A stretch of 64,000 nucleotides of DNA from NCBI RefSeq assembly GCF_000297095.1, contig NZ_AEEA01000025.1, forward strand, positions 43,710-107,709, given 5' to 3'. A model generated the notes under the pieces. The model was not told the DNA's origin, searched no databases, and saw only the letters and a program-made list of their open reading frames with translations. Source of the DNA: Treponema primitia ZAS-1 (GTDB lineage: Bacteria; Spirochaetota; Spirochaetia; Treponematales; Breznakiellaceae). The translations under genes were made by a program, and so were the position numbers. How positions within the stretch are numbered: position 1 is the first letter of the stretch; each line of letters starts with the position of its first letter. Of the stretch, positions 52,022-61,223 are shown piece after piece.

Positions 52022-52626
52022 ATCCGGGCCTCCTTATTTTTGGACTTAAGAAAACTATTGAGGCTGATGAACAGGGCGAAGATGAAGAACCCTCCCGGAG
52101 GCAATATGAAGAACAGTATTGGTGTGTAGCTGTCGGGGAGGATCTGAAAACCCAGGATACTGCCGTTCCCGAAAAGTTCCCTCACAAGGGAGATACCCGC
52201 AAGCACCCAAGTGTAGCCCAAGCCCATGCCCAGGGCGTCAAAAATCACGTTCCCCACGGGCTGTTTGGAGGCAAAGGATTCCACCCGGCCCATGATGATA
52301 CAGTTCACCACGATAAGGGGGATGAATACCCCCATGGCCTTGGACAGATCCGGAAAGTAGGCCTTGAGCACATAATCTATCACCGTGGTAAAGGCGGCGA
52401 TAACGATGATGAATATCGGTATACGGATGGATTCGGGGATGAGCTTCCGGAAGATGCTTATCACTACCTCTGACATGAGGAGTACGAAGGTCATGGAAAG
52501 GCCCATGCCAATGCCGTTGACCACCGAGGTGGTAACCGCCAGGGCCGAACAGAGGCCTATCATCAAAACCAGCAGGGGGTTTTCCTTTACCAGACCGTTG
52601 GTGAATATTTTAAAGAACCGGCTCAT
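52018..52626 (-). CDS. rnfE: Rnf complex membrane subunit RnfE
   Basis: The 202-residue protein is the paralogue of RnfA. It has NGLVKENPLLVLMIGLCSALAVTTSV and IPLIVVNCIIMGRVESFA, the RnfE signatures with the conserved Cys. About six membrane helices are seen. It overlaps both neighbours by 4 bp, as usual in this tightly packed operon. Confidence 0.94.
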   Translation of the reverse strand: MSRFFKIFTNGLVKENPLLVLMIGLCSALAVTTSVVNGIGMGLSMTFVLLMSEVVISIFRKLIPESIRIPIFIIVIAAFTTVIDYVLKAYFPDLSKAMGVFIPLIVVNCIIMGRVESFASKQPVGNVIFDALGMGLGYTWVLAGISLVRELFGNGSILGFQILPDSYTPILFFILPPGGFFIFALFISLNSFLKSKNKEARI

Positions 52627-53237
52627 TTAACGCCTCCTCTTGAAGTCTCCAGCCAGGCTTTGCCCGCAGTTCCGGCGGCCTTAACGATCCGGGTTATGGA
52701 GCGGCTGCTGATGGTGGCGGCCGTTATGGCGATCACATCGCCCTTTACCTCAAAGGGATCGTTCACGGATTTTCCGGAGAACTGTCCGTAAAAAGTTACG
52801 CCCTTAGCTTTATCCACAAAATAACCGGGGGATGAGGCGTTTGCCCCCAGCCCGGGGGTATCGGAGAGGTCCATGATTTTAATGCCGCTGATCCGTCCAC
52901 CGGTGTCCACACCGATCAGGATCGTTGCGGGCCCGCCGTAGCTGGCCCCGGTGGCGGTGATGGCGGCGCCTATGACGCTGCTCCCTTGGCGGACTTCGTA
53001 CTGGGCGCCGAAGCTCACCGACGGGTCGGGGCTTTGTATAGCGCCGTCAAGGCTGCCGAAACCGTCCGCCTCGGGGAACAGCTCCTTTAGGGCGGCTTCC
53101 AGATCCGTCTGTGACCGCTGTTCGATAACCGTTTTTGTGGCGGAATACACAAAGGCAAGACCCACGCAAGCCACGGTGGCGTAAAGCATCAGGGTAAAGC
53201 CGAGTTTTAAGATACCGGGAACATTTGTTCCTTTCAT
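52623..53237 (-). CDS. rnfG: Rnf complex FMN-binding subunit RnfG
   Basis: The 204-residue subunit has an N-terminal membrane helix (about 12-32) and a periplasmic FMN-binding domain. The flavin-attachment motif, normally (S/T)GAT followed by S/T, reads TAATISS here with Thr175 as the expected attachment site; the usual Gly is Ala. GLGANASSPGYF is the conserved FMN-domain segment. It overlaps rnfE and rnfD by 4 bp. Confidence 0.92.
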   Translation of the reverse strand: MKGTNVPGILKLGFTLMLYATVACVGLAFVYSATKTVIEQRSQTDLEAALKELFPEADGFGSLDGAIQSPDPSVSFGAQYEVRQGSSVIGAAITATGASYGGPATILIGVDTGGRISGIKIMDLSDTPGLGANASSPGYFVDKAKGVTFYGQFSGKSVNDPFEVKGDVIAITAATISSRSITRIVKAAGTAGKAWLETSRGGVK

Positions 53238-54274
53238 TTCGCTGCCCCCTTAGTTTTAGGAACCGTGCCGTATTTTTTCGGCAGCAGACGGTTGAGAAAT
53301 GGAGCGGCGGCGTTCATTATCAGGATGGCGTAGGAGACCCCCTCGGGGTAGTTCCCGAACTTTCTGATGAGCACCGCGATGATCCCCGCGCCGCAGCCGA
53401 ATATAAGTTTCCCCTTGGCGGTGAGGGGGGCGGATACATAATCGGTGGCCATGAAAACCGCGCCGAAGATAAGCCCGCCCGAAAGGACACTGAACAGGGG
53501 ATCCATACCCAATACAAGGGAGAGGATAAACGCCGAACCGATCATGGTTACCGGCGCCCGCCAATCGATAGTTTTTTTAACCAGCAGGAAAACTGCGCCG
53601 GCGAGGATAAGCAGTATTGATGTTTCCCCGGTACAGCCCCCATGGTTACCGATAAAGAGGGTCCGCATGGTGGCCCAGTAGTCGGCGGAAGAGGCCAGCT
53701 TATTTGCGGCAAAGTCCGCGCCCACCGCCTGTATGCCCGCCGCCGCGCTGTCGCCCAGCTTGAGGATCCCCAGCGGGGTAGCGCCGCTTACCGCATCGCT
53801 TAGGGCGGTTCCAAAGCCCAGGGGCCGGGCCCAGGTGGTAACCGCCGCAGGGAAGCTCATCAGGAGAAAAGCCCGGCCGATAAGAGCGGGGTTAAACACA
53901 TTGGCGCCCAGACCACCGAAGAACTCCTTGGCCACCACAACCGCGAAGATCGCCCCCAGGGCGGTCATCCAGAGCGGGGTAGTAGGGGGAAGTACCAGCG
54001 CCAAGAGCAGCCCGCTTACAATAGCGGACTGGTCCTTTGCCCGGATATCCTGTTTAGTTATATACCGGAACAAGGATTCCGCCGCCACCGCCGATACAAT
54101 GGAAACCAGGATATTCAGCAGGGCGGGAAGCCCGAAGCTAATGACCCCAAAGATGGTAACCGGGGCCAGGGCAATCAGCACATTACGCATCAGCGCCGTA
54201 GCGGGAACCTTGGACGCAATGTGGGGGCTTGAGGAGAGGAAAAGCTCATGCGATAGAGATTCGGTTTGTGCCAT
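53234..54274 (-). CDS. rnfD: Rnf complex membrane subunit RnfD
   Basis: The 346-residue membrane protein has about eight helices. The motif SDAVSGATPLG carries the Thr that binds FMN covalently. LPPTTPLWMTALGAIFAVVVAKEFFGGLGANVFNPALIGRAF is highly conserved in RnfD/NqrB. It is probably part of the ion-translocating core. It starts 11 bp downstream of rnfC. Confidence 0.94.
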   Translation of the reverse strand: MAQTESLSHELFLSSSPHIASKVPATALMRNVLIALAPVTIFGVISFGLPALLNILVSIVSAVAAESLFRYITKQDIRAKDQSAIVSGLLLALVLPPTTPLWMTALGAIFAVVVAKEFFGGLGANVFNPALIGRAFLLMSFPAAVTTWARPLGFGTALSDAVSGATPLGILKLGDSAAAGIQAVGADFAANKLASSADYWATMRTLFIGNHGGCTGETSILLILAGAVFLLVKKTIDWRAPVTMIGSAFILSLVLGMDPLFSVLSGGLIFGAVFMATDYVSAPLTAKGKLIFGCGAGIIAVLIRKFGNYPEGVSYAILIMNAAAPFLNRLLPKKYGTVPKTKGAAK

Positions 54275-54285
54275 TAAAATTCTCC

Positions 54286-55677
54286 TTACGTTTTTGCGGG
54301 AGCGGGCTTTGCCGTCGCCTGTGCCGCCTGCCGGGCCTGCTGCCGGATCCGTAGGCGCCCTTTCCCAACCCGGAACCGTTGTACCAGTTTAATCCGGGCG
54401 GGGCACATGAAGGTGCAGCTGCCGCATTCTATACAATCCATCAGCCCCGCGGTAACCGCTTCGTCCAGGTCTCCCGCTTCCAGGGCCATGTTCATAATCA
54501 CCGGGGAAAGCCGTATAGGACAGTTCCGGATACACCGGCCGCAGCGGATACAGGGGCCTTCCAACTCCGCCACGGTTTCTGCGGCGGTCATAAGGATGAT
54601 GCCCGAGGTGTTTTTCTGTATCGGTATGTTCAGATTCGGAACCGCGTTCCCCATCATGGGGCCGCCGTAGAGGATCTTACTCAGTTTGTCGTATGCAATC
54701 TCCATAAACACCGGCGGCAGATCCGGCAGCAAGGTCCCGATGGGCGCCCGGATGTTTTTTGGGGTCTTGCAGGCCCCGCCGCTTACCGTAAGGTCCCGGT
54801 CAACCAGGGGCTTACCCAGACTAAAGGCTTCGGCAATGGCCACTAGGGTACCCACGTTTTGGACTATGCAGCCCGCATCCATGGGCAGCCCGCCGGAAGG
54901 CACTTCCCGTCCGGTCAGGGCGGTGATGAGCAGCTTCTCCCCCCCCTGGGGGTAGCGGGTCCTGCAAAGCCCTATACTAATTTCGCCTACCGATGCGGCC
55001 TGTTCATTCAGCCGGATTTCCCGCTCTATCATGGGGATAAGCTTAGCCTTGTTATCCTCCATCCCGATGATGGCTTTTTTGACCCCGGTGATCTTCATCA
55101 CGATAGTAAGGCCGAGTATCAATAGGTTGGGTTTTTCGGTGAGTACCGCCTCATCGGTGGTAAGGTAGGGTTCGCATTCGGCGCCGTCGGCAATGATAGT
55201 GTCGATGGGTTTATTCGGGGGCGGGTTGAGCTTTATGTGGCAGGGAAACCCCGCACCGCCCATGCCGATGATCCCCGCTTCCCGGATCCGGGCCAGGGCT
55301 TCCTCTTTGGTACAGCTAAAAGGGTCCAGGGGCGGCAGGAATTCTTCCCCGCCGGAATCGGCGCCTTCCGCTTCGATGAGTACGCAGATTCCCTCGGTAT
55401 TGTTGGACTGGGTCCGGGGCTCGATCTTCTTAACCACCCCGTTAATAGACGCGTGGACCGGTACGGTCATAGGCCCCGGAGCTGCGGCATCGGCGATTTT
55501 CTGTCCCCGTTTAACATGGTCCCCCACATTTACCAGGCATTTATTTGGTGCGCCGAAGTGCTGATTAATGGGGATTACTACCTGTTTGGGCAGGGGGGCA
55601 AGCTCTACGGGCTTCCCCTCGGTAGCGTCCTTCCGGGTTGGAAGGCGCAAACCTCTCTTGAATGTACTTACAGCCAT
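54286..55677 (-). CDS. rnfC: Rnf complex peripheral subunit RnfC
   Basis: The 463-residue subunit has the RnfC N-terminal barrel (GLRLPTRKDATEGKP, PKQVVIPINQHFGAPNKCLVNVGDHVKRGQ) and an NADH/FMN-binding Rossmann-like part (GMGGAGFPCHIKL, IIADGAECEPYLTTDEA). Two ferredoxin clusters follow, CIRCGRCIRNCP and CIECGSCTFMCP. It is the site of NAD reduction. It is the first gene of the operon and has a good promoter and ribosome site (AGGAGAGG). The complex conserves energy from ferredoxin oxidation as a Na+ or H+ gradient. Confidence 0.95.
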   Translation of the reverse strand: MAVSTFKRGLRLPTRKDATEGKPVELAPLPKQVVIPINQHFGAPNKCLVNVGDHVKRGQKIADAAAPGPMTVPVHASINGVVKKIEPRTQSNNTEGICVLIEAEGADSGGEEFLPPLDPFSCTKEEALARIREAGIIGMGGAGFPCHIKLNPPPNKPIDTIIADGAECEPYLTTDEAVLTEKPNLLILGLTIVMKITGVKKAIIGMEDNKAKLIPMIEREIRLNEQAASVGEISIGLCRTRYPQGGEKLLITALTGREVPSGGLPMDAGCIVQNVGTLVAIAEAFSLGKPLVDRDLTVSGGACKTPKNIRAPIGTLLPDLPPVFMEIAYDKLSKILYGGPMMGNAVPNLNIPIQKNTSGIILMTAAETVAELEGPCIRCGRCIRNCPIRLSPVIMNMALEAGDLDEAVTAGLMDCIECGSCTFMCPARIKLVQRFRVGKGRLRIRQQARQAAQATAKPAPAKT

Positions 55678-55729
55678 TAGCGACCTCTCCTCTAAACAAA
55701 CCGCTTACAAACTATGTTATGGATACAGA

Positions 55730-55758
55730 ATAATATTATCAAATTCAACAGGCGTCAA
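55730..55758 (-). promoter_or_regulatory. Promoter of the rnf operon
   Basis: On the minus strand TTGACG (55753-55758) and TATTAT (55730-55735) are separated by 17 bp, about 50 bp upstream of rnfC. This is one of the best sigma-70-type promoters in the window. The rest of the 55678-55827 gap is AT-rich, and I see no clear terminator for dnaJ in it. Confidence 0.7.
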
Positions 55759-55827
55759 GATATATTAATAAAATTTTATAGATAAAATATTTTTTATTTG
55801 AGAATTTGGTTTAATACTTGGGTTTTA

Positions 55828-56964
55828 TTACTGTCCTGCGAGTTCTGAAAGGGGGATAGGTTTGGGTGAATCCACTTCGCCTTCGACCTTGGCCAGCTCT
55901 TCCATGAGTTCCCGACCCCGTTTAGAAAGCTTGGCGGGGATCTGTACTATGACCTTGATGTAGAGATTGCCCCGTCGGCCGCCCGCGGGGACGCCCTCAT
56001 CCCGGATACGCAGAAGTTTGCCATTCTGGATTCCCGGGGGGATCTTAACTTTTATGGTTTTACCATCCAGGGTGGATACTTGAATGTCCGCCCCCAAACT
56101 GGCCTGGGTTACGGAGATGGGTACCGCACAGTAAAGATCTTCGTTCTGTCGTTCAAAATATTCGTGGGCTTTGACCCGGATAAACACGTAGAGATCTCCG
56201 GGCGGACCGCCTCCGGGGCCGGCGTCTCCCTGCCGGGGGATTACCACCCGCCGGCCATTTTCCACCCCCGGTGGGATGGTAACCATAATCTTCTGTCGTT
56301 TTTTCTGGGTTCCGGTACCACCGCAATCCTTGCAGGGATGTTCGAAAATATATCCTTCCCCGTTGCAGGATGGACAGGTACTGGCCACCGAAAAAAAGCC
56401 CTGACTATGACGAATCTGGCCTGAGCCTTGGCAGGAAGGGCAGACTTTTTTTCCGGTCCCGTTGGCAGCACCGGACCCCTTACAGGAGGGGCAGCTTTCA
56501 TTCCGGGAATACTGAATCTCGACCTTGGAGCCAAAAACCGCATCCTTAAAGGGGATCTCAATATCGTAACGAAGATTGGCGCCCTGTCTGACGCCGTTAT
56601 GCCCGCCGCCGGAACCGCCGCTGCGAAAGCGGGTACCCCCGCTGCTCCCGAAAAAGGAATCGAAGATCCCGGAAAAATCCCCAAAGATATCCTCGAACCC
56701 CCGGAAGGCCTGGGAAAAATCCTGACCGCCTCCCATACCTTCAACCCCGGCATGGCCGAATTGGTCATAGGCCGGGCGTTTCTGGTCGTCCGAGAGGACT
56801 TCGTAAGCCTCACAGGCTTCCTTGAATTTCTCCTCCGCCTCTTTATTCCCCGGGTTTTTATCCGGATGGTATTGTATGGCAAGCTTCCGATAAGCCTTCT
56901 TTATATCATCCTTGGAAGCGTCTTTCTGGACCCCTAAGACTTCGTAGTAATCACGCTTAGCCAC
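55828..56964 (-). CDS. dnaJ: Chaperone protein DnaJ
   Basis: The 378-residue co-chaperone has the J domain (DYYEVLGVQKDASKDDIKKAYRKLAIQYHPDKNPG, with the HPD motif), a Gly/Phe-rich linker and four zinc-finger repeats (CPSCKGSG, CPSCQGSG, CPSCNGEG, CKDCGGTG). The substrate-binding C-terminal domains follow. It stimulates the DnaK ATPase. It lies 13 bp after dnaK. Confidence 0.96.
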   Translation of the reverse strand: MAKRDYYEVLGVQKDASKDDIKKAYRKLAIQYHPDKNPGNKEAEEKFKEACEAYEVLSDDQKRPAYDQFGHAGVEGMGGGQDFSQAFRGFEDIFGDFSGIFDSFFGSSGGTRFRSGGSGGGHNGVRQGANLRYDIEIPFKDAVFGSKVEIQYSRNESCPSCKGSGAANGTGKKVCPSCQGSGQIRHSQGFFSVASTCPSCNGEGYIFEHPCKDCGGTGTQKKRQKIMVTIPPGVENGRRVVIPRQGDAGPGGGPPGDLYVFIRVKAHEYFERQNEDLYCAVPISVTQASLGADIQVSTLDGKTIKVKIPPGIQNGKLLRIRDEGVPAGGRRGNLYIKVIVQIPAKLSKRGRELMEELAKVEGEVDSPKPIPLSELAGQ

Positions 56965-56977
56965 ATCATCACCCTAT

Positions 56978-58939
56978 TTATTTGTCGTCTACTACTTCGT
57001 AATCGGCATCTTCCGCACTCTTGGTGTTACCGGGGCCGGAGGAATCGTCACTGCCGGGACCCGCAGAGGGGCCGCTGCCCATGCCGCCCATTCCCATATC
57101 CGGTCCCGCGCCGCCGCCTTGAGGGCCCTGTTGGGCAGCTTGCTGCTTGTAGAGCTCTTCGGCGATTTTGTAGGAAACCTGTTTCAGGGCTTCGGTCTTG
57201 TCCTTAATGGTTTGGATCTCTCCACCCTCAAGAGCCCGGCGTAGATCCGCAATGGCTTCTTCGGTCTTGGACTTGTCCTCGGCGCTTATTTTATCGCCCA
57301 GGTCCTTGATGTTCTTTTCGGTACTGTAGATCATGGTGTCCGCTTCGTTGTGGACCTCCGCCTTTTCCCGTTCCCTCTTGTCCTCTTCGGCGTGGAGTTC
57401 CGCTTCCTTAACCATGCGTTCAATGTCCTGGTCGTTCAGGCCCGAGGAGCTTTCGATACGGATCTTCTGTTCCTTACCGGTACCCAGGTCCTTGGCGGAT
57501 ACGTGCACTATGCCGTTGGCGTCGATATCGAAGGCGACCTCAACCTGGGGAACTCCCCGAGGCGCCGGCGGTATACCCACCAGGTCGAAACGGCCCAGGG
57601 TACGGTTCTGGTTGGCCATTTCCCGTTCACCCTGGAGTACGTTGATGGAAACCGCATTCTGACCGTCCGCAGCGGTGGAGAAGATCTGACTTTTCCGGGT
57701 GGGGATGGTGGTATTCCGGGGGATGAGCTTGGTCATAACCCCGCCCAGGGTTTCGATACCCAGGGAAAGGGGTGTTACGTCCAGGAGGAGTACATCCTTC
57801 ACATCACCACCAAGGATACCTCCCTGGATAGCGGCGCCAATAGCTACCGCTTCGTCGGGGTTAACCCCTTTATTCGGTTCTTTTTTAAACAGGTCCTTTA
57901 CGATCTGCTGTACCGCGGGGATCCGTGTGGAGCCCCCAACCAAAATTACTTCGTCAATCTGATCCGCAGTGAGTCCCGCATCGCTCAGGGCTTTTTTGCA
58001 AGGGTCCTTGGACCGTTCCAGCAGGTCCCCTACCATCTGTTCAAATTTTGCCCTGGTGAGGGACTTTTGGAGATGCTTGGGTCCCGTTTGATCCGCCGTA
58101 ATAAATGGAAGGTTTACTTCCGTACCCTGCATGGCGGAAAGCTCTATCTTAGCTTTTTCCGCAGATTCCCGAAGCCGCTGCAGGGCCATACGATCCTTGG
58201 AAAGATCAATCCCCGTATCCTGTTTGAATTCGGTGATAAGCCATTCCATGATGCGGCGGTCAAAATCGTCACCCCCTAGGTGGGTATCGCCGTTGGTAGA
58301 TTTTACTTCAAAGACCCCTTCCCCCAGTTCCAGGATGGAAACATCGAAGGTACCGCCCCCCAGGTCGTAGACGGCGATGGTCTTTTCTTTTTTCTGGTCC
58401 TTATTGAAACCGAAGGCCAGGGAGGCCGCGGTTGGTTCGTTGATGATCCGTTTAACATCAAGGCCGGCGATTTTTCCCGCATCCTTGGTGGCCTGACGCT
58501 GGGCGTCGTTGAAGTAGGCCGGAACGGTGATAACCGCCTCGGTAACCGCCTCGCCCAGATAGTCCTCGGCGGTCTTCTTCATCTTCTGCAATACGAAAGC
58601 GGAGATTTCCTGGGGAGAGTATTTCTTCCCGTCAACGTCCACCCGGACATCATCACCCTGTTCTACTACCTTATAAGACACCAGGCTCATCTCGTTTGAA
58701 ACCTCGGAATACCGGCGTCCCATAAACCTCTTTATAGAATAAACCGTGTTTTCAGGGTTGGTGATTATCTGGTTTTTCGCGGGCTGGCCCACAGGCCGTT
58801 CGCCCTTGCTGGTAAACCCAACAATGGATGGGGTCGTTCGGCCCCCTTCTGAATTCTGGATAACCACCGGTTCACCGCCCTCAAGGACAGCCACGCAAGA
58901 GTTGGTGGTCCCTAAGTCAATACCAATAATTTTGCCCAT
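56978..58939 (-). CDS. dnaK: Chaperone protein DnaK (Hsp70)
   Basis: The 653-residue Hsp70 has the ATPase motifs GIDLGTTNSCVAVLEGG, AVYDLGGGTFDVSILELG and ILVGGSTRIPAVQ. The substrate domain starts at LLLDVTPLSLGIETLGG, and a helical lid and Gly/Pro-rich tail end in acidic residues (YEVVDDK). It folds proteins with DnaJ and GrpE. It lies 26 bp after grpE. Confidence 0.97.
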   Translation of the reverse strand: MGKIIGIDLGTTNSCVAVLEGGEPVVIQNSEGGRTTPSIVGFTSKGERPVGQPAKNQIITNPENTVYSIKRFMGRRYSEVSNEMSLVSYKVVEQGDDVRVDVDGKKYSPQEISAFVLQKMKKTAEDYLGEAVTEAVITVPAYFNDAQRQATKDAGKIAGLDVKRIINEPTAASLAFGFNKDQKKEKTIAVYDLGGGTFDVSILELGEGVFEVKSTNGDTHLGGDDFDRRIMEWLITEFKQDTGIDLSKDRMALQRLRESAEKAKIELSAMQGTEVNLPFITADQTGPKHLQKSLTRAKFEQMVGDLLERSKDPCKKALSDAGLTADQIDEVILVGGSTRIPAVQQIVKDLFKKEPNKGVNPDEAVAIGAAIQGGILGGDVKDVLLLDVTPLSLGIETLGGVMTKLIPRNTTIPTRKSQIFSTAADGQNAVSINVLQGEREMANQNRTLGRFDLVGIPPAPRGVPQVEVAFDIDANGIVHVSAKDLGTGKEQKIRIESSSGLNDQDIERMVKEAELHAEEDKREREKAEVHNEADTMIYSTEKNIKDLGDKISAEDKSKTEEAIADLRRALEGGEIQTIKDKTEALKQVSYKIAEELYKQQAAQQGPQGGGAGPDMGMGGMGSGPSAGPGSDDSSGPGNTKSAEDADYEVVDDK

Positions 58940-58965
58940 ATATCGACTCCTTTACTTTAATATAC

Positions 58966-59649
58966 TTAATTTTCTTGCCGAGGGGTTTCCTCGGGCATTA
59001 AAACCTTTACTTTAGCGCTTCTCACAACCCGGTCTTTAAGAGTATAGCCCTTAAGGAAGTCCTCTTGAACCACCGGGTCGGTAATTTCCGGCGATTTTTC
59101 CATCATAATAGCCTCGTGCCGGTTCGGGTCAAAGGCCTCCCCGGCGGAATCAAAACGCTTAAGCCCCCATTTGTTTTCCAGCTGGGTGGTAAGGCGTTTT
59201 TCTATCAGGGTGATACCCTCGTAAAAGCTGTCAAATTCCTTTGATGTCGAAGCCGCTTCTTTGGAAGCGGCAGCCATGTTTTCCGCAGATTTGATAGCCC
59301 GATCAAAATCATCAATTATCAGGATAAGGTCTAAAAGCAGGCTCTGGTTAGCAAAGTCTATGGCATCCTGCTTTTCTCGGTTCATCCGTTTGCGGAAATT
59401 TTCAAAATCTGCAGCCTTCCGCAGGTACAAATCGTTGGCTTCCTTAAGCTTTTCTTCCAGGTCGGCAATCTTCTCTTCCGGACTAAGTTCAGCTGCCGCT
59501 GTTGCTGAATCTGCCCCAGCATCCGCCGCCGGGTCAGATGACAGCTCATCCGCAGAAAGATCCGGCTCGGATCCACCCTGAGCCGGGGCTGCCGGTTCGC
59601 CTTCAACGAAAACTACTTCTTCTGATTGAGTTTTTTCAATATCTTTCAT
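58966..59649 (-). CDS. grpE: Nucleotide exchange factor GrpE
   Basis: The 227-residue protein has an acidic, Ala-rich, probably disordered N-terminal 65 residues. A long coiled coil follows (EKIADLEEKLKEANDLYLRKAADFENFRKRM), then the beta-domain (FDPNRHEAIMMEKSPEITDPVVQEDFLKGYTLKDRVVRSAKVKV). It exchanges ADP on DnaK. No hrcA gene and no CIRCE element are seen upstream. There is no clear ribosome site before the ATG. Confidence 0.94.
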   Translation of the reverse strand: MKDIEKTQSEEVVFVEGEPAAPAQGGSEPDLSADELSSDPAADAGADSATAAAELSPEEKIADLEEKLKEANDLYLRKAADFENFRKRMNREKQDAIDFANQSLLLDLILIIDDFDRAIKSAENMAAASKEAASTSKEFDSFYEGITLIEKRLTTQLENKWGLKRFDSAGEAFDPNRHEAIMMEKSPEITDPVVQEDFLKGYTLKDRVVRSAKVKVLMPEETPRQEN

Positions 59650-59657
59650 TTTGTATA

Positions 59658-59686
59658 AAAATACTTATACCGGAGATAAAGGTCAA
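59658..59686 (-). promoter_or_regulatory. Candidate promoter of grpE-dnaK-dnaJ
   Basis: On the minus strand TTGACC (59681-59686) and TATTTT (59658-59663) are 17 bp apart. The start of transcription would fall almost on the grpE ATG, giving a leaderless or nearly leaderless mRNA. An alternative -10, TATAAG, lies too close to this -35. Confidence 0.45.
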
Positions 59687-59735
59687 GAAAAATCCTTTTA
59701 TGGACAAAAAAATGAAGATAAAATACACTTCATCC

Positions 59736-61223
59736 ATGGAAAAGTATATTCTTGCACTGGATCAGGGGACCACAAGTTCCCGGGCTATTCTTTTTGACCA
59801 TGAGCAGAATATGGTGGGCGCCGCCCAGAGGGAATTTGCCCAAATATACCCCAAAGGCGGTTGGGTCGAACATGACCCCCTGGAAATTTATTCCTCCCAG
59901 TATGCGGTGATGATGGAGCTGATTACTCAGAACGATATATCCGTCAAGGATATTGCCGCCATCGGCATCACCAACCAGCGGGAAACCGCTATACTTTGGG
60001 ATAAGCAGACCGGGCGGCCCATTTACAACGCCATAGTCTGGCAGTGCCGGCGGACATCGGAGATTGTGGACGCCATGGTGGCCGACGGGCTGTCGGATCA
60101 TATCAGAAAAACTACCGGTCTGGTGCCGGACGCTTATTTTTCGGGTACCAAGATCAAGTGGATTTTGGACCATGTACCGGGAGCCCGGGAACGTGCCCGG
60201 AAGGGGGAGATCCTCTTTGGTACCGTAGATACCTGGCTTATTTGGAAACTGACCAACGGGGAAGCCCATGTGACCGACTATACCAACGCCAGTCGTACCA
60301 TGATCTTCGATATCCACACCCTGGATTGGGACGAAAAACTCCTCCGGTGGTTGGATATACCCCGGGAAATGCTGCCCAAGGTTCGTCCTTCCAGCGAAAT
60401 TTACGGAAAGGTGAACATCCAGGGAACGGAGATTCCCATTGCCGCTTCCGCCGGGGACCAGCAGGCTGCCCTCTTTGGCCAATGTTGTTTTGAAAAGGGT
60501 GCCGCAAAAAATACCTACGGTACCGGGTGCTTCCTCCTGATGAATACCGGGGCCGAGCCCTGTGAAAGCAAAAACGGCCTGCTATCAACCATTGCCGCAA
60601 CCCTTCCTGGTAAAGTCCAGTACGTTCTGGAGGGCAGTGTTTTTGTAGCGGGAGCCCTAATCCAGTGGCTCCGGGACGAAATGCGTTTTATCACCGACAG
60701 CAGCGACTGTGAATATCATGCCAGCAAAGTGCCGGATACCGGTGGGATCTACCTGGTACCGGCCTTTACCGGCTTGGGCGCTCCCTATTGGGATATGTAC
60801 GCCCGGGGCTGCATTATCGGGCTTACCCGGGGAACCAAACGGGACCATATCATCCGGGCGGCGGAGGAAGCCATTGCCTACCAAAGCTACGACCTGCTTT
60901 CGGCCATGGAAAAGGATATTGGGGTAAAAATAACGGAACTCCGGGTGGATGGCGGCGCAAGCCGGGATAAATTCCTCATGCAATTCCAGGCGGATATTTC
61001 CGGGGCCTTGATACGCCGCCCGGAGATCCGGGAAACCACCGCCCTGGGAGCCGCCTATCTTGCGGGGATCGCCGTGGGCTTCTGGAAAGACCTGGAGGAG
61101 CTCAGCGCCCGGTGGAAGTGCGACATGAGCTTTACCCCGGCAATGGGCAGCGAAAAACGGGAAACCCTTCTTGCAGGCTGGCATAAGGCGATAGGCCGGA
61201 GCCAGGGCTGGGCTGCTCCGTAG
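59736..61223 (+). CDS. glpK: Glycerol kinase
   Basis: The 495-residue FGGY kinase phosphorylates glycerol to glycerol-3-phosphate. It starts EKYILALDQGTTSSRAILFDH. It has GITNQRETAILWDKQTGRPIYNAIVWQCRRT, GTVDTWLIWKLTNG, SAGDQQAALFGQ and LRVDGGASRDKFLMQFQADI. ATG 59736 gives the usual N-terminus; in-frame ATGs at 59700 and 59712 are possible earlier starts. It is divergent from grpE and convergent with uppP. No glycerol facilitator is in view. Confidence 0.95.
   Translation: MEKYILALDQGTTSSRAILFDHEQNMVGAAQREFAQIYPKGGWVEHDPLEIYSSQYAVMMELITQNDISVKDIAAIGITNQRETAILWDKQTGRPIYNAIVWQCRRTSEIVDAMVADGLSDHIRKTTGLVPDAYFSGTKIKWILDHVPGARERARKGEILFGTVDTWLIWKLTNGEAHVTDYTNASRTMIFDIHTLDWDEKLLRWLDIPREMLPKVRPSSEIYGKVNIQGTEIPIAASAGDQQAALFGQCCFEKGAAKNTYGTGCFLLMNTGAEPCESKNGLLSTIAATLPGKVQYVLEGSVFVAGALIQWLRDEMRFITDSSDCEYHASKVPDTGGIYLVPAFTGLGAPYWDMYARGCIIGLTRGTKRDHIIRAAEEAIAYQSYDLLSAMEKDIGVKITELRVDGGASRDKFLMQFQADISGALIRRPEIRETTALGAAYLAGIAVGFWKDLEELSARWKCDMSFTPAMGSEKRETLLAGWHKAIGRSQGWAAP

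Noticed and set aside
59650..59735. CIRCE element upstream of grpE
   Set aside because: No TTAGCACTC/GAGTGCTAA inverted repeat is present.
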